From assembly GCA_948762645.1 (NCBI GenBank), contig CAQBRY010000007.1:2808-34637 (forward strand): a stretch of 31,830 bases of DNA. Direction: 5' to 3'. Position 1 is the stretch's first letter; each line of letters opens with the position of its first letter. The position numbers and the translations under genes are program-made. Shown one piece after another: positions 5,889-15,281 of this stretch. The DNA is from an uncultured Eubacteriales bacterium (GTDB lineage: Bacteria > Bacillota > Clostridia > Oscillospirales > Acutalibacteraceae). The notes under the pieces were generated by a model that saw only the letters and a list, made by a program, of their open reading frames with translations, searched no databases and was not told the origin of the DNA.

Positions 5889-6170
5889 TTATTTTATAGC
5901 TATAACTTTTTCTAAAATATCATAAATGTAATTACTGCCACGAGCCAACAATATGCCAGTTAGAACGCTCCCGATATACTTTACATCCGACTTCAAATTA
6001 AAATATGCTGGTAAATCTATTTTATAAGCCACAGCTACAACAATTCCCAAGATTATACTTAAAAACATTTGCCAAGAAAAGATTTCTTGTACGAAAAATT
6101 GATTTATATATGTAATTATCGATTCAATCAAGATTGCAAAAGTTATAATTTCAAAGGTTTTACTTTTCAT
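5889..6170 (-). CDS. phage holin
   Basis: 93 residues, with hydrophobic segments at about 8-27, 33-50 and 63-80 and a short basic end (LEKVIAIK). The start codon overlaps the amidase stop (ATGA at 6170-6167), so the two are translationally coupled. Small multi-span proteins directly after the endolysin are holins that open the membrane for lysis. It is the last gene of the late operon. The exact holin family was not determined. Confidence 0.8.
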   Translation of the reverse strand: MKSKTFEIITFAILIESIITYINQFFVQEIFSWQMFLSIILGIVVAVAYKIDLPAYFNLKSDVKYIGSVLTGILLARGSNYIYDILEKVIAIK

Positions 6171-6826
6171 ATATTAACCTCCGTGATAAAAGCGTCGGTA
6201 AAGCCTGCATTTTTTGCTTTTTGTAGACATTTTTCAGCGTTTTGTTTGTCTTTAAAAGCTCCAACTTGAACACGATATAATTTTTCGGATTTTTCGGCTT
6301 CATAAGAAACTCCGTAATAATCGCAAACTCCCTTTGCTATGGCTTCTCCTAAAGGTTTTACGTTGTTAATTATCCAGTTTGAGCCTTCTTTTGAATCGTG
6401 AAATTCACACTCGACATAGACTGCGATAGCTTTTGTAGAATTTAATTCGGCAAGTTCAGGGTTTGTCCGCAAAGTGTAGTCATTTCCAGGCGAAATTGGA
6501 GCAACCGCATTTAAAATTGAAATACCTGCTTTTTTGTTTTCTGTTTCTTTACTGTAAATCATTACCAACGTTCCGCCCGTGAGACTTCCGTTAAAAGCGT
6601 TTGTGTGAATTGGAATATGTAAATCTGCGTTCCAACTATTACTTTCGCTAATATTTTTCGCCATAGCTTGTCCCTCTGGAGCCTTTTTTACTTCAAATCC
6701 GCACCTTAAAAGTGCTATTTTTGCGTACTCTGCGATTTTATTGCATTGTTCTTGTTCGTTTGTATTGCCAGTTGCATAGATATTGTTTATTTGACAACTC
6801 GGTGATAAATATATTTTTTTGCTCAT
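6167..6826 (-). CDS. N-acetylmuramoyl-L-alanine amidase with SPOR domain (endolysin)
   Basis: 219 residues. Residues 1-175 are an Amidase_3-type zinc hydrolase: start KIYLSPSCQINNIYATGNTN, PIHTNAFNG with a metal-binding histidine, and YVECEFHDS with the catalytic glutamate. Residues about 180-217 form a SPOR domain (LYRVQVGAFKDKQNAEKCLQ), which binds peptidoglycan stripped of stem peptides. It cuts the bond between muramic acid and L-alanine at lysis. The start follows AAGGAG. It is coupled to the holin gene. Confidence 0.92.
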   Translation of the reverse strand: MSKKIYLSPSCQINNIYATGNTNEQEQCNKIAEYAKIALLRCGFEVKKAPEGQAMAKNISESNSWNADLHIPIHTNAFNGSLTGGTLVMIYSKETENKKAGISILNAVAPISPGNDYTLRTNPELAELNSTKAIAVYVECEFHDSKEGSNWIINNVKPLGEAIAKGVCDYYGVSYEAEKSEKLYRVQVGAFKDKQNAEKCLQKAKNAGFTDAFITEVNI

Positions 6827-6887
6827 AAAAATTCTCCTTCCAATAATTATTTATAAACAAAGATTTTTTGATGTTTCAACAGCAAAT

Positions 6888-8744
6888 TTAAGCCGTTCGT
6901 TTCCACATATAGCACGTGATATATGGCTGAAAATTGCTAGATTCGGCTGTATCTCCCTTAGACCATTTTCCAGCTGCGCTTACTGTTCTTGTGGAACTAG
7001 CCGCATTATTATTTAAATTTACATCCATTGAGCTAAATTCGCGTGCCCACCCATCATATTGGTTATCTGAAAATCTATATGCCCCCGTTGTACTGAACGC
7101 ACCTTCGCCTACCGCCGCCCCATAATACCAATGCATACCTATTCTAAATTCGTGTCTATGTGATGAACTTCCACCAGTTTTTTCTACTGTATTAAAATTA
7201 GAATTTGAAGTATTCACGCAAACTGGAACTCTACCCGAACCCCATTGTACCCAAGTTCCACCAAAAAAATTAGTAGGGTTGGTACTGTTTATTGACATAT
7301 AAATTGAGCCTACTGGATAAACTAAGTCAAAAATTGTTTTACTATTTAATCTAAAATTCCCTTCAATTTCCGTATCCATTTTTATTTGTACTTTCTTTTC
7401 ATTTTCTGAAGCTGTGGAAACCCTCCCAAACGCTATACTTCGACCACTTGCGTTATAGTCAACAAGCGTGAAAGCCGTACCTAAATTAAGCATTTTTTCG
7501 GTACTTCCAAAATAATCTGCTATTTTAAAAATAAATTCATATTCGCTATTTACGTCAGCTTCAATTATTTGCGTACTTTCATAAGAATAACTGCTATTAG
7601 ATAGATTTATCGTTGTATAACTACTATCTGCTAACTTTTTATATAATAATTGGAATGTCTTATCGTTTTTATTGTTTACACTTGAAATTGTAGCTTTGAG
7701 CGTACATTTTGCATAAGCCCCCTCGTCATTTGGCGTACCGTCTTCGCTACATCTAACAACAGAAAAGTTATTTATTGTAGGGTTTGAATAAGAAACAACC
7801 GAATACGAAATACTTTTATTTGCTGTCCTATTTCTTGTATCGGTTATTTTAACTGTACAAGTTCCGTTTCCAGTTAGTGCGTTTGTTGTGAAATTTGATG
7901 AATTAAAAGACTGCCCATTTATTTTAATTTCATAGCTTTTTATCGTACTTGAATATACTCCACTTGCCGAAACAGAGCCTTTTATCGTACTTTTGCCTTG
8001 CACATAACAACCGAATTTATTAGATATTCCCGACGTGTTCTCAGTTAAAGTAACATTGTTTATCGTCGGCACAACGCTTGACGGAACATAAATTGTAAAA
8101 TCTTTTGATGAACTTCCAATATATGTGCCACCCGAATAAGTATATACATAAACTTTTGCGGTAGTTGACGTCGAATTTGGTGCAAAATCGCAATCGCTTA
8201 AAGCTGGCGTAAACGTACAACTTGTCCCGATATTTTCTCCTACACGAAAATGCTCTCCGTCGGGTCTTACATAATCAACTTTATGTGTAAAAGAGTCAGA
8301 AGCTCTACTTATATTTACAGTAATTTCACTTCCAAAAGTATTGCCATTAATACTTGAAATACTGCTTGCTCTCGGGATTGTTGTCAGCCATTCGCTAAAG
8401 CCTTGTTCGCTACTTGATAACGGCGTATCCATACTAATCCACGCGCTGACCGATAAATTTTTACTTCCATCTGCTTCGTGATAAATATTTAACGTTTGTG
8501 AATATAAGGTTATACCGCTTGATGTTATTTTCTGGCTTGGGCTGATACTTGCGGAGTATGTTGTGCCGTTTATTTTACAATAGCACGTGCCACTTCCATA
8601 AGTCGTATATGAATTATCGCGCCAAAAATCTACCCACACAGACACATTTGAATAATTACCCTCAACGCTCTGCCAGTTTTGGTTTATTTTTATATTATAT
8701 TTTACGTGGCTATTACTTGTCGAAAATGTGCTTGATGTTCCTAT
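6888..8744 (-). CDS. tail fibre/tip protein, DUF859-like, apparent AUA start
   Basis: 618 residues if started at ATA 8744, which lies after AGGTGGTG (8758-8751) at the same distance as TTG in the head-closure gene. A GTG at 8645 would give 585 residues but lacks good spacing. The extra N-terminus begins GTSSTFSTSNSHVKYNI, as expected for DUF859-like siphophage proteins. The body is rich in Ser, Thr and Gly with beta-repeat character. The C-terminal 140 residues (YPVGSIYMSINSTNPTNFFG, later SHRHEF) resemble Gp10-type baseplate and fibre tips. It probably binds the host surface. It is split from Tal by the GrpB gene on the other strand. Confidence 0.82.
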   Translation of the reverse strand: MGTSSTFSTSNSHVKYNIKINQNWQSVEGNYSNVSVWVDFWRDNSYTTYGSGTCYCKINGTTYSASISPSQKITSSGITLYSQTLNIYHEADGSKNLSVSAWISMDTPLSSSEQGFSEWLTTIPRASSISSINGNTFGSEITVNISRASDSFTHKVDYVRPDGEHFRVGENIGTSCTFTPALSDCDFAPNSTSTTAKVYVYTYSGGTYIGSSSKDFTIYVPSSVVPTINNVTLTENTSGISNKFGCYVQGKSTIKGSVSASGVYSSTIKSYEIKINGQSFNSSNFTTNALTGNGTCTVKITDTRNRTANKSISYSVVSYSNPTINNFSVVRCSEDGTPNDEGAYAKCTLKATISSVNNKNDKTFQLLYKKLADSSYTTINLSNSSYSYESTQIIEADVNSEYEFIFKIADYFGSTEKMLNLGTAFTLVDYNASGRSIAFGRVSTASENEKKVQIKMDTEIEGNFRLNSKTIFDLVYPVGSIYMSINSTNPTNFFGGTWVQWGSGRVPVCVNTSNSNFNTVEKTGGSSSHRHEFRIGMHWYYGAAVGEGAFSTTGAYRFSDNQYDGWAREFSSMDVNLNNNAASSTRTVSAAGKWSKGDTAESSNFQPYITCYMWKRTA

Positions 8745-8770
8745 AAAATCACCACCTATTTTGTTAAATA

Positions 8771-8779
8771 TGTTATAAT
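8771..8779 (+). promoter_or_regulatory. extended -10 promoter of the GrpB moron
   Basis: TGTTATAAT is a TGn extended -10 element about 40 bp before the GrpB start. No good -35 box is seen. It abuts the RBS of the divergent tail fibre gene. Confidence 0.55.
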
Positions 8780-8818
8780 CTTAAATATAGAAATAATGAA
8801 AAGGAGACATATATTTTT

Positions 8819-9379
8819 ATGAAAATAGGTCTAAAAAGTAAAACCGTTAAAATTATTGAATATGACCCCGAATGGAAAAATGAATATTTAAAAGAGAAAA
8901 CTATTTTAAATAATGCTCTAAAAAACTATGATGTAGATATTCAGCATGTTGGAAGCACTTCTATAATAGGTTGCAAAGCTAAACCCATTATAGACATAGC
9001 TATCGGTATACAAAATCTTGAATACGGAAAAAAACTAATCCCTGTTCTAGAAAAAATAGGATATTATTACAATGATACAGTTAGCTTTGACGGCAGTTAT
9101 TTTCTTAAAAAATGTAAAGATAATATAGAAACCCATTTCATACATATAGAAAACAAAAATGGAAAATCATGGCAAAACCACATAATATTTAGAGATTATA
9201 TGAATCTTAATTCCATAGAAGTTGTTAAATATTCAAACTTAAAAGAAATTTTATCACAAAAATTTTATAACGACAGAAAATGCTATACAAAAGCAAAAGA
9301 AACATATATTCAAAAGACTATCGATAAAGCACTTAAGCATTTTAATTTACTAACTAAAGACTCGGACTATACGATATGA
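8819..9379 (+). CDS. GrpB-family protein (moron)
   Basis: 186 residues. VKIIEYDPEWKNEYLKEK and HVGSTSIIGCKAKPIIDIAI are the hallmarks of the GrpB/UPF0157 family, which has a nucleotidyltransferase-like fold (GS motif followed by acidic residues, ..DIAIG). Biochemical function is unknown here. It is the only plus-strand gene inside the phage, has its own promoter and AAGGAG site, and its stop lies 8 bp from the Tal stop. Late transcription would run antisense through it. This is the pattern of a moron expressed from the prophage. Confidence 0.86.
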   Translation: MKIGLKSKTVKIIEYDPEWKNEYLKEKTILNNALKNYDVDIQHVGSTSIIGCKAKPIIDIAIGIQNLEYGKKLIPVLEKIGYYYNDTVSFDGSYFLKKCKDNIETHFIHIENKNGKSWQNHIIFRDYMNLNSIEVVKYSNLKEILSQKFYNDRKCYTKAKETYIQKTIDKALKHFNLLTKDSDYTI

Positions 9380-9387
9380 TTTAGATA

Positions 9388-11268
9388 TCACGATAACATA
9401 ATCTTTTTATTTTTATAAAACGATAGATTCCCATTTGTTCGCGGCTCAAAAACAAAATTTCCTAACTGCAAAGAGTTAAGAAATTCACCGTCTGTAATAT
9501 ACAATTTTCCGTTTGAAATATAAGCTACTTCACTTTCGCCGTCCATAAAGGAGATTCTCTCATTTGAAATTTTAAGCGATAAACTATTGTTAATCATTCC
9601 CAAAATTATATTTCCGTCTATAAAGCGAATGTATTTAACTATTTCGTTAAAGTTTTCTTGTGTTTCGCTGTTATAATTATTGAGTTCTTGAGTTAAATTT
9701 TTGAACTGAAAAGTCCAGTCGCTTGCCGTTTGGCTAAATTGCGTGCTTACTGTTTCTTGGTAACTTTCAAACTCCGTTTTACTTGTATAACTTTGGTTTA
9801 TTTGGCTTAAAAGCTCACCGTCCGCAACTTGAAAATTTTGTGTTATTTCTTCCGACTTATCTTTTATTTCGTCTGTTACGCTCTGTTTATAATCTTGAGA
9901 AATACTCCCCGCTTCAACCGTTCCAGCCTGCAAAAGCCCGCCATTTAGTGTGCCAGTTGTAATAAAATCGGCTACAATAGCGCCGTCTTGCGTTATTGCT
10001 AAAGAATATTCGCCGTTTACGCCCGTACTACTGTAACCTAAACCCGATAAATTCCACCTCCACACCTTTTGCGCGGTTTCCATATTCGGAGTATCCATTA
10101 TTAAAATCTCTTGTGGCTTTTCGGCTGGATTTAATACAATATATCCGCCCTTATTTCCAGTAATTAATTGTGTAGCGTTTGTGATTGCTTGGCTTAAAAA
10201 CGTAATTGCTTCGTCCTTTTGGCTCTGTGCATATTGTTTTTGAGTATTACCAAACTTCGGGACGGCGTTCCCGATTGTAACTTTTATGTATTTTTGAGAC
10301 AAACAATCATATTCATAATTAACTACTCTTGCGCTTAAATTTATCTTCATCGGCTCGTGATAAATATTTACGGTATCACCTAAATAAACACTCTCTAAAA
10401 CCGCAAAATTCTTATATTCTTCGGTATTTTGAAGCGGGATAAATTCCACATTTGCCGTAACTAAAGGTTTATCAAGACCGTTTGTAAATTCTAAATTTGC
10501 GGCATTTCTAAGAGAATTTAACGCTTGTTCTTCCGTCATTTCTTCCGATATTTTTATATCGCTATAATGTATTCGAGTAGTTTTTGTATGCGTATAGTTA
10601 TCAATCAACGGCGATTCCACATATTTTTCGGGAAGATATAAAAGTGTCTGCCCATTTTCTTGTAAGCCCGTCGGCATAATTTTAGTGAATGTCCCGCTTA
10701 AATCAGTTTGAAGTCTTAGCCCCGTCAAGTTCTTTTTATAACGAATTGTAACGCCTCTGTCAGCGCCCGTTCTGTTTCTCATAAACACATTAAAATTATC
10801 TCGTTCAAGCTCACCGCCCCAAACTTTTATAAAAGAATTGTCCGCGCCTAAAATAGCTTTAACTGGGCTTATCATTTGATAATAAGCTGTTTTTTGTGAG
10901 GTAATATCTGAATTTCCAGTAAACGATGTCCCTTTTAAAATCTCACTTATAGCGTGCGTTCCACTTCCCGTTGGTCGCGTATCTTCGATAAAATAATCAA
11001 GTAAATCATAGAAAATATGTCTTGCGTAATACACGGGATTCCCTAAAATATCAACATCCGTCTCATAAGCTCTAAATAATTGAGGTGTTTTAGGTGTTGG
11101 CGCTTTGATTATTTCTTCGATTTCAATTAATTCTTCGCCTCTCGGCATTGTAATTTTTAAAGAATAATCGCCGTTTATTTCTTCCATGATTATTGCCTCA
11201 ATCGGCTTTAAAATGCACTTTCCGTTATGACTAAAATCTATCTCGTTCTTATCATAAAGACTTAGAAT
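9388..11268 (-). CDS. tail-associated protein (Tal/endopeptidase-type), apparent AUU start
   Basis: 626 residues from ATT 11268, eight bases after AGGAGGTG (11282-11275). The only in-frame GTG (11277) is part of that Shine-Dalgarno, so it cannot serve as start. The N-terminal part, LSLYDKNEIDFSHNGKCIL through about residue 370, fits the gp27-like Tal/prophage endopeptidase tail family that forms the tail tip. The C-terminal part (about 440-560) is a coiled coil (ITQNFQVADGELLSQINQSY) typical of fibre-carrying Tal proteins. It follows Dit as in siphophages generally. Confidence 0.85.
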   Translation of the reverse strand: MLSLYDKNEIDFSHNGKCILKPIEAIIMEEINGDYSLKITMPRGEELIEIEEIIKAPTPKTPQLFRAYETDVDILGNPVYYARHIFYDLLDYFIEDTRPTGSGTHAISEILKGTSFTGNSDITSQKTAYYQMISPVKAILGADNSFIKVWGGELERDNFNVFMRNRTGADRGVTIRYKKNLTGLRLQTDLSGTFTKIMPTGLQENGQTLLYLPEKYVESPLIDNYTHTKTTRIHYSDIKISEEMTEEQALNSLRNAANLEFTNGLDKPLVTANVEFIPLQNTEEYKNFAVLESVYLGDTVNIYHEPMKINLSARVVNYEYDCLSQKYIKVTIGNAVPKFGNTQKQYAQSQKDEAITFLSQAITNATQLITGNKGGYIVLNPAEKPQEILIMDTPNMETAQKVWRWNLSGLGYSSTGVNGEYSLAITQDGAIVADFITTGTLNGGLLQAGTVEAGSISQDYKQSVTDEIKDKSEEITQNFQVADGELLSQINQSYTSKTEFESYQETVSTQFSQTASDWTFQFKNLTQELNNYNSETQENFNEIVKYIRFIDGNIILGMINNSLSLKISNERISFMDGESEVAYISNGKLYITDGEFLNSLQLGNFVFEPRTNGNLSFYKNKKIMLS

Positions 11269-11302
11269 AAGGAACACCTCCTAAATTGTTCATTATTAAT
11301 TA

Positions 11303-11989
11303 TTAGAGCCATCTCCAATTCGGCTTAATTTCTAACCTCGTGACACTTCCCATCCACGAGATTGTATTTTCGCCCGTATTGAAAATAGGAAAATCACCCG
11401 ACATTTTGTTATTTAAAGATAACGTTTCATTATAAGCATTTAAAGCCTCACTATTTATCGTGATTTTTTCTTCAACAGCGTTTAAAATTATGTTTAAATT
11501 GTTGATAATTAGAGTAATATCTCCTTGACCGTAAACCGTAATTATCGGCTCACTTTCAAAAGTTCCTACATTTAAAATACTTGTCGGTTCGGTCAAAGTT
11601 AAGATAGCGGGGGAAGCCTCATACATAAACGGCTGTACTTCAAACTCAACTACAAAGCGCTTTAAATCGCGAATTATCCTTGAAAATTCTATCTGATTAT
11701 TTACTTTAGCTTTAAATTTTCTATCTAAATTATTACTAAAAATCAAATCGCCCTCATCCTTAAAGTGAGAGCAAATTTTATCTATTTTAGATATGTCTTT
11801 TAAAACAAATTCGACTTGTAAAATATACGTTTCAAACGTGCCATCCGTTGCGGTTAACGTCCCGTGTCGACCCGATATTACAATACTTTCGTCACGCCTT
11901 TTAGGGCTTATTCTTTCGGGTAAAAATTCCATATAAATCCCTAAATCAAGTGAATTTATACCTTTAAAAATACAGTATTTTTCGATAAT
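11303..11989 (-). CDS. distal tail protein (Dit), apparent AUU start
   Basis: 228 residues from ATT 11989, which follows AGAGGTG (12000-11994). The internal ATG at 11932 would remove the N-terminal strand, GINSLDLGIYMEFLPER, which Dit proteins need, and has no RBS. An in-frame TGA at 11995 closes the frame upstream, so only ATT or ATC is available. The N-domain shows the PKRRDESIVISGRHGTLT signature of Dit ring proteins; the rest fits the galectin-like C-domain. Dit forms the hexameric hub between tail tube and Tal. Confidence 0.85.
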   Translation of the reverse strand: MIEKYCIFKGINSLDLGIYMEFLPERISPKRRDESIVISGRHGTLTATDGTFETYILQVEFVLKDISKIDKICSHFKDEGDLIFSNNLDRKFKAKVNNQIEFSRIIRDLKRFVVEFEVQPFMYEASPAILTLTEPTSILNVGTFESEPIITVYGQGDITLIINNLNIILNAVEEKITINSEALNAYNETLSLNNKMSGDFPIFNTGENTISWMGSVTRLEIKPNWRWL

Positions 11990-12002
11990 TTTTCACCTCT
12001 TT

Positions 12003-14687
12003 TTATCCTAAACTTAAAGCGTTTCTGCGCGAATAAAATTCAAGTTCCTTAGCAAAAGACTGCACATCTTGACTTCTATTGTTTACAAAATTTTCTATAT
12101 AAATATTAAACCCACTTGTTTTAGCTTCGCTTTGATAGCTCTCAAGCGGCATTTTTACTGTATTTATATTAGTTTTTATGTCGGTTTCAAAGTTTGTCGG
12201 GATTGCATTTTCCATTTCTTTTTGAATTATTTTCATTTCATCGGTAAATCCCTCGCCAACGCCTAAAGCTAGATTTTTTCCCACTTCTTCCTTAAACAGC
12301 TTTGACGGGGAATGTATCCCGAGCGCCGATTTCATCCCATCTAAGATACCTCTTGCAAATCCTGCAACCTTGTCTTTTATCCAACTTAACGAACCCGATA
12401 TTCCGTTCCAAATTCCTTGCACAATATTACTACCTATACTTAAAACTTGGCTTGGAATTTCCTTGATTTTATTTACTACCGCATTAAATAAGTTAACGGC
12501 GGCTTCTTTCCCTTTATTTACCATTTGGGAGCCCCATTCGATGACTTTTGAAATTGCCCCCGATATTGTATTGGCGATATTGCTCGGTAGGTTTTTCAGC
12601 GTATTAATAATATTATTCAAAAATTCCGTTGATTTTGTTTTTGCCGTCGTAATTACATTTTTAAAAAACTCAACTATTTTATTAATTGTATTTTGCAGCC
12701 ATTCCCACGCGCGACTTGGTAAATTCTTTATGATTTCAATAACTTTACTTAGAAACTCGGTCATTTTTTCTTTACCCGTATTTATGACATTTCCGCCCCA
12801 CTCGGTAAATTTATCGAAAACCGTACCTAAAACTCCTCCAATTAATTCGGGTAGCTTTGAAAGTCCGTTAATTATCGCTGTTACAATTTGTGGCACGTTT
12901 TGTACTAAAATAATTATAATTTCGGGTATTGCCTGCACTATCGCCATAAAAAGTGTTATTGCTCCGTCTAAAAGCAAGGGAATATTTGTTGTTAAAGCGT
13001 TTACAATGCTGTTTATTATGTCTGGAATTTTCGGTACTAAAACGGCTATAATCTGGGGAATTGCTTGTACTAAACCCATAAATAAAGCTATACCCGCCTC
13101 TATAATTAAATCAATATTATTAATTAAAGAATCTGCAATTAATATCACGGCGGATACAATAGCGGGGATTAAAACTGGCAAAGATTGCGATATTCCTATA
13201 ACAAGTGTTGTAATTATTTCGATTCCCGCCTCTATAATCTGCGGTAAAGAATTAATTAATGCGGTAGAAAGCGCCATAATTATCATAATTGCGGCATTTG
13301 TAAGCTGTGGCAAAACCGATGTTACCGCCGTAATTATCTCGGGAATTATTTGTCCTGCAACTTCTAAAACAGAGGGAAGGGCGGCTGTTAAACCTTGTAA
13401 AAGTGCCGATATTAAACTTTTTCCTGTTTCAAGTAGCTTCGGCACGGTTTGCAATAAACCTTGTGCCATCTCCGTTGCCATATTTGCAAATTTTTGTACT
13501 GCCGCGTCAACATTTCCACCGTTTAAAACTTCTGCAATTATACCGTTAAAAGCTCCCGCCATACCGTTGGCGCCCGTTATGATTTCTGTTATTGAGGGAG
13601 CTAAGGTAGCGCCCAACAAATTTGCCGTTGAAGAAGTTGTTGACTTCCAAATCTGCATACTATCGTCCATAGCGCCCAACGAGTTTAAAACATCATTAGA
13701 CAAAACTGCACCCATTTCATACGATTTTTGCGTAAGTTCTTCAATACCCGCACTTCCTTGTGCGATTAATGGGTTTAAATCTTGCGCTGACTTCCCTAAA
13801 ATCTGCATAGCTATGCTGTCGCGTTCGGTTTCATTCGGGATTTTACCCAATGCGTCTATCGTATCCCAATAAACTTGTTCGCTATCTTTTAAATTTCCAT
13901 TTGAATCTGTCACCGATATGCCTAATTTTTTATATGCTTCTGCTGTTGCTCCAGTACCGCTTGCGGCGCTCGTCATAGATTTTATATTTTTTGCCATTGA
14001 ATTTGTCATAGTGTCAACGCTTACATCCACAAGTTCCGCGACCGCGCTATATTCTTGTAAAGCCTGAGTAGATACGCCAGTTTGAGTGGATAGTGTTAAA
14101 ATATTATCTGCATAACCTGCCGCCGCTGTCACCGAATCCGTCAAATATTCCTTAACTTTTGTTATACCCTCACCGAGTTTCTTTAAACCTCCGATTACGG
14201 CTTCACTTATCAAATTCGCCTTAATTAAATCTCCAAATTTAAGCGCTTTTTGCCCCGCTTCGTCCTCACTTTTAGAAAATTCATCAAGAGATTTACTCCC
14301 GTCATCTAAATTACCTTTATTTTCGTCAAGCTGTTTATTATTGCTATCAAGTTCTTTTTCCATTTTAGAAAGTTCTGCTTCGGCTTTATTTAGGGTAGTT
14401 TTCCAGTTATTCGTCTTTTTATCGTGTTCACCATACTTTTCAGCAGAATCTTCTACCGCACCTTTTAACGTGGATATTTTCTCTTTTTGCTTTTCAATTT
14501 GTTCGGTTAATACTTTGTTTCTCTCCGTTAAGCCCTGTGTTGATTTATCATTTTTCCCAAATTCCGCTGTCAGTTTTCCAAGTTCGGATGAAAACACTTT
14601 TAAATCTGAATTTATTTGAGAAAGCGCTTGTCTATATTCCCGTTCGCCCTCTAACTTTATTTTCCCACCGAATGTTGTACTACCCAT
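12003..14687 (-). CDS. tail tape measure protein
   Basis: 894 residues. The start MGSTTFGGKIKLEGEREYRQ is typical of Firmicutes phage tape measures. Residues about 25-155 are a long coiled coil. The region 160-340 is the conserved tape-measure domain (LSTQTGVSTQALQEYSAVAE). Residues about 410-640 are a series of hydrophobic helical repeats (AGIEIITTLVIGISQSLPVL and similar), and the C-terminus carries GIHSPSKLFKEEVGKNLALG. It sets tail length and crosses the membrane at DNA injection. At about 0.15 nm per residue a tail near 130 nm is predicted by the usual rule. Confidence 0.93.
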   Translation of the reverse strand: MGSTTFGGKIKLEGEREYRQALSQINSDLKVFSSELGKLTAEFGKNDKSTQGLTERNKVLTEQIEKQKEKISTLKGAVEDSAEKYGEHDKKTNNWKTTLNKAEAELSKMEKELDSNNKQLDENKGNLDDGSKSLDEFSKSEDEAGQKALKFGDLIKANLISEAVIGGLKKLGEGITKVKEYLTDSVTAAAGYADNILTLSTQTGVSTQALQEYSAVAELVDVSVDTMTNSMAKNIKSMTSAASGTGATAEAYKKLGISVTDSNGNLKDSEQVYWDTIDALGKIPNETERDSIAMQILGKSAQDLNPLIAQGSAGIEELTQKSYEMGAVLSNDVLNSLGAMDDSMQIWKSTTSSTANLLGATLAPSITEIITGANGMAGAFNGIIAEVLNGGNVDAAVQKFANMATEMAQGLLQTVPKLLETGKSLISALLQGLTAALPSVLEVAGQIIPEIITAVTSVLPQLTNAAIMIIMALSTALINSLPQIIEAGIEIITTLVIGISQSLPVLIPAIVSAVILIADSLINNIDLIIEAGIALFMGLVQAIPQIIAVLVPKIPDIINSIVNALTTNIPLLLDGAITLFMAIVQAIPEIIIILVQNVPQIVTAIINGLSKLPELIGGVLGTVFDKFTEWGGNVINTGKEKMTEFLSKVIEIIKNLPSRAWEWLQNTINKIVEFFKNVITTAKTKSTEFLNNIINTLKNLPSNIANTISGAISKVIEWGSQMVNKGKEAAVNLFNAVVNKIKEIPSQVLSIGSNIVQGIWNGISGSLSWIKDKVAGFARGILDGMKSALGIHSPSKLFKEEVGKNLALGVGEGFTDEMKIIQKEMENAIPTNFETDIKTNINTVKMPLESYQSEAKTSGFNIYIENFVNNRSQDVQSFAKELEFYSRRNALSLG

Positions 14688-14703
14688 ATATTCACCCCAC
14701 TTT

Positions 14704-15269
14704 CTATTCCTTAATCCATTCGTCGCATTGATTTATTTCTGCTTCTTCTTTAAAAAGTCCACCTTTTGTTTTAAAGTTGTGGTATTTCTTAAAATGCTTA
14801 AAAAGCAAATTCCACTTTTTAAGTGTCATACGCCCAACTTCTTTTTGTGAAAATCCGAGCATTTTTGTCCCAACAAATAAAATCCACGAAAAATCAATTT
14901 TTCCATCTGACTCTTCGTGGTCTATTCGTTTTTTGTTTCACTTGTTTGTATGCTTTCAGTTATAGTCTCCGCCACCGCCTTTGTTGCTTGATTTAACCCG
15001 ATTTCAGTTAAAATTCTCCCTGCTTTTTTATTTGTGATAGCTTTTCTTTTTTCATCTTTTTTCTCATTTTCAATTTCAATACCTTCATTTATTGCTTCCG
15101 TAATAAAAAATTTTAGAGCCTTTATATCTGGCTCACCTTGTTTTTGTATTAGTTCGCTCCACTTTTCAATACTTCCATACTTTTCTTGAATTATCTCCAT
15201 AACATTTAGCGTAAAGGCAAGTGGATATTTTTCTGTTTTAGTTTCTAAATACTTTATTATATCGAGCAT
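14704..15269 (-). CDS. tail assembly chaperone GT fusion (by -1 frameshift)
   Basis: A -1 shift at the heptamer A-AAA-AAC (14934-14928) joins the first 114 codons of the G gene to a 74-codon T part ending at TAG 14704, giving about 188 residues. The T part begins KRIDHEESDGKIDFSWILFV and has no start codon or RBS of its own in front of the key region. It directly precedes the tape measure gene, as lambda G/GT-type chaperones do. The fusion is known to bring tail tube and tape measure together. Confidence 0.85.
14922..15269 (-). CDS. tail assembly chaperone G (unshifted product)
   Basis: 115 residues, mostly helical and charged (MLDIIKYLETKTEKYPLAFT, later KNEKKDEKRKAI-like lysine-rich stretch). 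It lies between the major tail protein and the tape measure, follows AGAGGTG, and ends in TAG eight bases after the frameshift site, so most ribosomes should make this short form. Confidence 0.85.
   Translation of the reverse strand: MLDIIKYLETKTEKYPLAFTLNVMEIIQEKYGSIEKWSELIQKQGEPDIKALKFFITEAINEGIEIENEKKDEKRKAITNKKAGRILTEIGLNQATKAVAETITESIQTSETKNE
14928..14934 (-). other. -1 ribosomal frameshift site AAAAAAC
   Basis: In the zero frame the codons are ACA AAA AAC GAA TAG, so the heptamer is A_AAA_AAC, a canonical X_XXY_YYZ slippery site. The zero-frame stop follows one codon later and the -1 frame is open for 74 codons up to the tape measure gene. Confidence 0.9.
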
Positions 15270-15281
15270 TTTAAATCACCT

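Noticed and set aside
7030..7045. A third copy of the GCGAATT start-codon element
   Set aside because: The short match lies inside the tail fibre coding region without the 6-bp stem, mini-ORF or start codon.
12370..13872. A 500-codon plus-strand open frame opposite the tape measure gene
   Set aside because: It mirrors the hydrophobic repeats of the tape measure gene, has no RBS, and low-complexity Ile/Ala/Pro content; it is a shadow of the minus-strand gene.
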